A stretch of 64,000 nucleotides of DNA, from positions 1,078,880 to 1,142,879 of the forward strand of contig JACJYR010000002.1 of NCBI GenBank assembly GCA_020636005.1. The letters are read 5' to 3'. The first letter of the stretch is position 1, and every line of letters starts with the position of its first letter. This document shows, one piece after another, positions 61,231 to 64,000 of the stretch. The translations under genes were made by a program, and so were the position numbers. The notes under the pieces were generated by a model. It worked only from the letters and a program-made list of their open reading frames with translations, did not search any database and had not been told where the DNA came from. The stretch is from Lewinellaceae bacterium. Lineage in GTDB: Bacteria > Bacteroidota > Bacteroidia > Chitinophagales > Saprospiraceae.

Positions 61231-61863
61231 ATGGCTTTTCAACTTCCAGCACTCCCCTATTCCTTCGATGCGCTCGAACCGCACATTGACGCCCGCACGA
61301 TGGAAATCCACCACGGCAAGCACCACGCCGGGTACACCACCAACCTCAACAACGCCATCGCCGGCACCCCCCTTGAAGGGATGAAGATCGAGGACATCCT
61401 CGCCAACGTCTCCCAGCACGGCATGGCCGTGCGCAACAATGGCGGCGGCTATTACAACCATTCCCTCTTTTGGGAGGTCATGTCGCCCGATGGCGGCGGC
61501 GAGCCTTCCGCCCAGATGAACATCGCCAAAGCGATTGACCGTGACTTCGGGTCTTTTGAAAACTTCAAAAAGGAATTTTCTGCCGCTGCCGCCACCCGTT
61601 TCGGCTCCGGTTGGGCCTGGCTCTGCACAGACAGCCACGACAAGCTGTTCGTCACCTCCACGCCCAACCAAGACAACCCCCTCATGGACGTGGCCGATAA
61701 AAAAGGTACCCCCATCCTCGGCCTTGACGTGTGGGAGCACGCCTACTACCTGAACTACCAAAACCGCCGCCCCGATTATATTTCCTCTTTTTTCAACATC
61801 ATCAATTGGGCAGAAGTGACCAAGCGCTACAATGATGCGAACCCCGGGGCGATGAAGGGATAG
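61231..61863 (+). CDS. Superoxide dismutase, Mn/Fe family (Mn-type residues)
   Basis: 210 residues, normal length. Converts superoxide to H2O2 and O2. Metal ligands: His27 in IHHGKHHAGY, His near 81 in YYNHSLFW, and Asp/His in DVWEHAYYLNYQNRRPDYIS. GGGYYNHSLFW has Gly where Fe enzymes have Gln, and TPNQDNPLMD has the Gln typical of Mn enzymes, so Mn or cambialistic use is favoured. No signal peptide is seen, so it is cytoplasmic. Followed by a strong terminator. I leave the symbol blank since sodA or sodB depends on the metal. Confidence 0.95.
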   Translation: MAFQLPALPYSFDALEPHIDARTMEIHHGKHHAGYTTNLNNAIAGTPLEGMKIEDILANVSQHGMAVRNNGGGYYNHSLFWEVMSPDGGGEPSAQMNIAKAIDRDFGSFENFKKEFSAAAATRFGSGWAWLCTDSHDKLFVTSTPNQDNPLMDVADKKGTPILGLDVWEHAYYLNYQNRRPDYISSFFNIINWAEVTKRYNDANPGAMKG

Positions 61864-61873
61864 TTTTTTTCTC

Positions 61874-61909
61874 AAAAAAAGCCCCGGCCGTATGCCGGGG
61901 CTTTTTTTT
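61874..61909. terminator. Terminator after the SOD gene
   Basis: GCCCCGGC / GCCGGGGC stem with A-run and T-run flanks (eight T after it). Confidence 0.85.
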
Positions 61910-62459
61910 AGCCCTTGAAGAAGATTTTCTATCCTGCAAGCCAGCCTCCATGCACCGCGGTGGCGGGTGTTGAGTGAAAACCGACGCCAAATCAAAACAG
62001 TTGCGGTGATATACAGGTCACCTGCTTTCCAACACTTTTTTCCTGAAGCCTGCCAGGATTTCTTCGTTCCACAGGCCATCTTTTTCAAAAACAACTTCTT
62101 TCCCGTAAAAATGCAGGCCATCCCCTCCATCAAGGTTTTTTACCCATTTTCCGGAAACAGGAAGCACTCTTCCCAACCCTCAACTTGTTTGCTTTCAGCG
62201 ACAAGAAAAAACGGCATGTTCCGCTCCGCAAACAGGAAAGAAACCCGATGGCGCCTGGAAAATCTGTGGGTGCTCACCATCAGTGGCAGGGGCAGCCTCC
62301 CCACCTTTTTTCCGGATGAGCCGATAAGCTGAATTTGAAAGACAGGCCTGCCTGACCGGCAAATTTGGAAGCAGGTGGACAAGTGGAAAGTACTCCCAGG
62401 GAAAAATTGGGTTCCTGGCCAACTAGCAGCGGGGTCAGTTTCGTTTCCCGAAACCGTGG
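61910..62459. other. Decayed non-coding stretch
   Basis: No intact gene. The minus strand has an open, protein-like stretch at 62018-62179 (KNLDGGDGLHFYGKEVVFEK, then GLWNEEILAGFRKKVLES, stop), which may be the 3' remnant of a lost gene. I could not name it. Confidence 0.3.
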
Positions 62460-62733
62460 ATGGGCATTGAGACGGATGTGCCGAAACTGCTCGAACAGGT
62501 GATTGCCTATTTTAAAAGCCTTCCGCCAACAAGAGGATTGTTGGGATACGCTACCGGAAAATGAGAAGGCTTTTGTGGAAAGGATCGCAAGGCAGGTGGT
62601 TGAGTGGAAGGTGCCTTCTAATACATATGCACGCAAGGAAATAAACCAACTTATAAAAACCGGTAGTTTTCGGCGCCCCCATCCAAATTTAAAAGCGGTA
62701 GTTTTCAAACTTGATAATCGCTACCTTTGTTAA
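62460..62733 (+). pseudogene. Possible frameshifted small gene
   Basis: Frame one from ATG 62460 reads MGIETDVPKLLEQVIAYFKS and LPPTRG, then ends. A second frame from about 62503 continues ENEKAFVERIARQVVEWKVP up to a stop at 62733. The join of an LPxxEQ-like stretch is reminiscent of small antitoxin-type proteins. Weak evidence; it could be chance. Confidence 0.25.
62722..62729 (+). promoter_or_regulatory. Predicted promoter, -7 box TACCTTTG
   Basis: TAnnTTTG match; transcription would begin about 16 nt before the Uma2-like gene. Confidence 0.4.
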
Positions 62734-62751
62734 TTCACAAAATTCACAGCC

Positions 62752-63258
62752 ATGCTGAAAGACGATATTTTCACTGACGATAGCCCGACCACTTCCACCG
62801 ATTACGAAACAGAAAGGAATAAACCTATGCCCAATAGAATCCATGGTACCATCCAGACCAAAATATCGGTCATGCTCACCATAGAGTTTGGCGACAAATA
62901 TGACTTCCCCAACGAAGTCACCCTCGCCACCACACCAGCTTCGACGCCCGACATCTGCATCTTCCCCAAGCGGGAACTCGACTGGGCGACCACCGAAGCC
63001 AAGGAACAGGAAGTGCCCATTACCACCATCGAAATCGTCTCCCCATCGCAGTCCCTGGATGAAATGGCCAAGACAATTTGGCAGACCTATTTCCCTATTG
63101 GCGTCCAATCCGCCTGGATTGTGATGCCGCCGCCATTCAAGGCCATCTACATCCTCACCCCCGATGGCGGCAAACATTTCTTCGATCAAGGTACGCTGAC
63201 CGATGCGGCAACGGGCGTTGAATTGGAAGTGGAGAAGGTGTTTGAGGGGTTGAAGTAA
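62752..63258 (+). CDS. Uma2 family (DUF820) nuclease-fold protein
   Basis: 168 residues. Uma2 proteins have a PD-(D/E)xK restriction-endonuclease-like fold and are common in mobile and multi-copy families. Core motifs: STPDICIFPKREL (catalytic Asp), ITTIEIVSPSQSLDEM (Glu of the ExK-like pair and SPSQ) and YFPIGVQSAWIVMPPP (GV-x2-AWIV, family EYWIVDP). The N-terminal part ERNKPMPNRIHGTIQTKIS corresponds to the usual HG-x2-Q segment. Actual nuclease activity is unproven for most members. It sits in a region of decayed small genes near a toxin-antitoxin pair. Confidence 0.85.
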   Translation: MLKDDIFTDDSPTTSTDYETERNKPMPNRIHGTIQTKISVMLTIEFGDKYDFPNEVTLATTPASTPDICIFPKRELDWATTEAKEQEVPITTIEIVSPSQSLDEMAKTIWQTYFPIGVQSAWIVMPPPFKAIYILTPDGGKHFFDQGTLTDAATGVELEVEKVFEGLK

Positions 63259-63267
63259 AATTAGAAC

Positions 63268-63354
63268 ATGAGCGTAGCCGAATTAAAAACTGCCCTGATT
63301 CAAATGGCCATCGAGACGATATTATTTAAGTTTTCGTCAAATCATAAGCACTAA
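63268..63354 (+). pseudogene. Truncated small antitoxin-like fragment
   Basis: 28 codons: MSVAELKTALIQMAIETILF and then a short unrelated end. The start resembles the N-terminus of small Bacteroidota antitoxin-like proteins that open with an AELK-type helix, but the rest is missing. Ten bases after the Uma2 gene. Confidence 0.3.
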
Positions 63355-63705
63355 ATACTCCGTTGCCTGATCGCCGCTTCATCAATTACAGTAAACTGCC
63401 CCTCAAACGTCAGACCTTGTTTGTTTATCAAATCCAAAAGGAGGATACCGGGATAGTCCGGTTGAAAATGTTGGATGCGGAGATAGACAACTCCAGCAGG
63501 TGGGCGATGGCCTCTTCGAAAAACTAACTCGCCGTAATCCCGATCAAATGTGAGGATAGTCCGGTTTTCACGGATAGCTATTTCCATAACACTGGCATCA
63601 GAGATGCTGGGCTTATCCTCGGAAATGGACTTAACATCTAAAGCCAGCTTTGCGCAGCACCGATACACTGGGCAATGGAAAATTCTCATTGGCAAGGAAC
63701 GTCAT
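63351..63705 (-). pseudogene. DUF5615 PIN-like toxin with a one-base frameshift
   Basis: From ATG 63705, directly after the antitoxin stop, the frame reads MTFLANENFPLPSVSVLRKA-GF and then hits a stop because of one extra base near 63639-63642. Skipping that base restores DVKSISEDKPSISDASVMEI and RTILTFDRDYGELVFRRG through to the stop at 63351. The joined product (117 residues) is a textbook DUF5615 protein (Mut7-C/PIN-like RNase fold, acidic residues in NENF and FDRDYG). Either the toxin is inactivated, or the base is a sequencing error, or there is frameshifting on TTT-A with the rare codon AGA next. Confidence 0.8.
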
Positions 63706-63945
63706 TTAGGCAGCTTTGGCGGCGGTGAGCGTAATCATTCCGTCACGGAGGCATTCATTTACAAAGGCAAAAACAGCTTGCAGCGCCTCTTTGGTCAGTC
63801 GAGGATAGCTTTCGAAGAGTTGTTGTTCCGTCCAGCCGTCCGCCAGGCGCTCCAGGATAAAGCTCACAGCAAGCCTCGTCCCTTTGATGGTGGGCTTTCC
63901 CAACAAAACATCTTTGTCCGATACGATATAGTCTCTCCAATCCAT
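63706..63945 (-). CDS. DUF433 family antitoxin
   Basis: 79 residues from ATG 63945 (MDWRDYIVSDKDVLLGKPTI). DUF433 proteins carry a small helix-turn-helix (KGTRLAVSFILERLADGWTE, then QLFESYPRLTKEALQAVFAF) and pair with DUF5615 toxins. The TAA stop abuts the ATG of the toxin gene. A TACTTTTG box at 63967-63974 supports the chosen start. Likely represses its own promoter (inference from the family). Confidence 0.9.
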   Translation of the reverse strand: MDWRDYIVSDKDVLLGKPTIKGTRLAVSFILERLADGWTEQQLFESYPRLTKEALQAVFAFVNECLRDGMITLTAAKAA

Positions 63946-63966
63946 TTTGCGGTTGATTTTGGTAAG

Positions 63967-63974
63967 CAAAAGTA
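63967..63974 (-). promoter_or_regulatory. Predicted promoter of the DUF433/DUF5615 pair
   Basis: TACTTTTG on the minus strand, with transcription starting about 15 nt before the antitoxin start. Confidence 0.4.
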
Positions 63975-64000
63975 AGGGTTTTAGAGGCACAGTTGATACA

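Noticed and set aside
61922..62133. Part of a 308-codon minus-strand frame covering 61207-62133
   Set aside because: Half of it is antisense to the SOD gene; the rest has a frame that is less protein-like than an alternative one, so no intact gene.

Overview
The window looks like chromosome of a Bacteroidota member, most probably of the Saprospiria (Lewinella/Haliscomenobacter-like; this is inference from content, not a search result). The signs are type IX secretion (T9SS) type A C-terminal domains, HYR-repeat giant surface proteins, an HU-CCDC81/SPOR protein, a DUF6029/Omp28 pair, lipoproteins with the lipobox cysteine right after the signal helix, almost no Shine-Dalgarno sites, and many TAnnTTTG promoter boxes. 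I saw no rRNA, tRNA or CRISPR array.

Layout. 0.1-6.8 kb (minus): two paralogous exported proteins, an outer-membrane barrel, type III pantothenate kinase CoaX and an HU/SPOR protein. 6.9-9.5 kb: an M1 aminopeptidase and a lipoprotein. 9.6-10.4 kb: non-coding repeats. 10.4-34.2 kb (minus): the most striking part, four large secreted T9SS proteins. Two of them belong to a tandemly duplicated two-gene operon (small exported protein followed by a giant protein of about 2,200 residues). The giant genes share about 5 kb with no net length difference but have unrelated N-terminal modules. Each operon has a conserved promoter box, a leader of several hundred nucleotides and a terminator-like hairpin just before the first gene, with different stem sequences in the two copies. 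34.9-45.2 kb: an FG-GAP/UnbV lipoprotein, a sodium:solute symporter, a decayed lipoprotein gene, a T9SS protein, and a thioredoxin / DUF6029 / Omp28 group. 45.3-61.9 kb: mostly housekeeping genes (prfA, tsaB, two ArsR-fold regulators, prs, nadB, gltX, pdxA, rsmA, sod), interrupted by a lower-GC restriction-modification pair placed directly behind gltX. 62-64 kb: a decayed region with an Uma2 nuclease-like gene and a DUF433/DUF5615 toxin-antitoxin pair whose toxin carries a one-base frameshift.

Two families of short interspersed repeats run through the intergenic spaces. One is a MITE-like element of about 115 bp with imperfect terminal inverted repeats (five copies plus a solo end). The other is a palindromic element rich in TTGGC. 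The four T9SS proteins all end in the same order: carboxypeptidase-regulatory-like domain, dockerin-like EF-hand pair, cohesin-like domain, sorting domain. This suggests exported, calcium-binding proteins that could interact with one another on the cell surface (inference).
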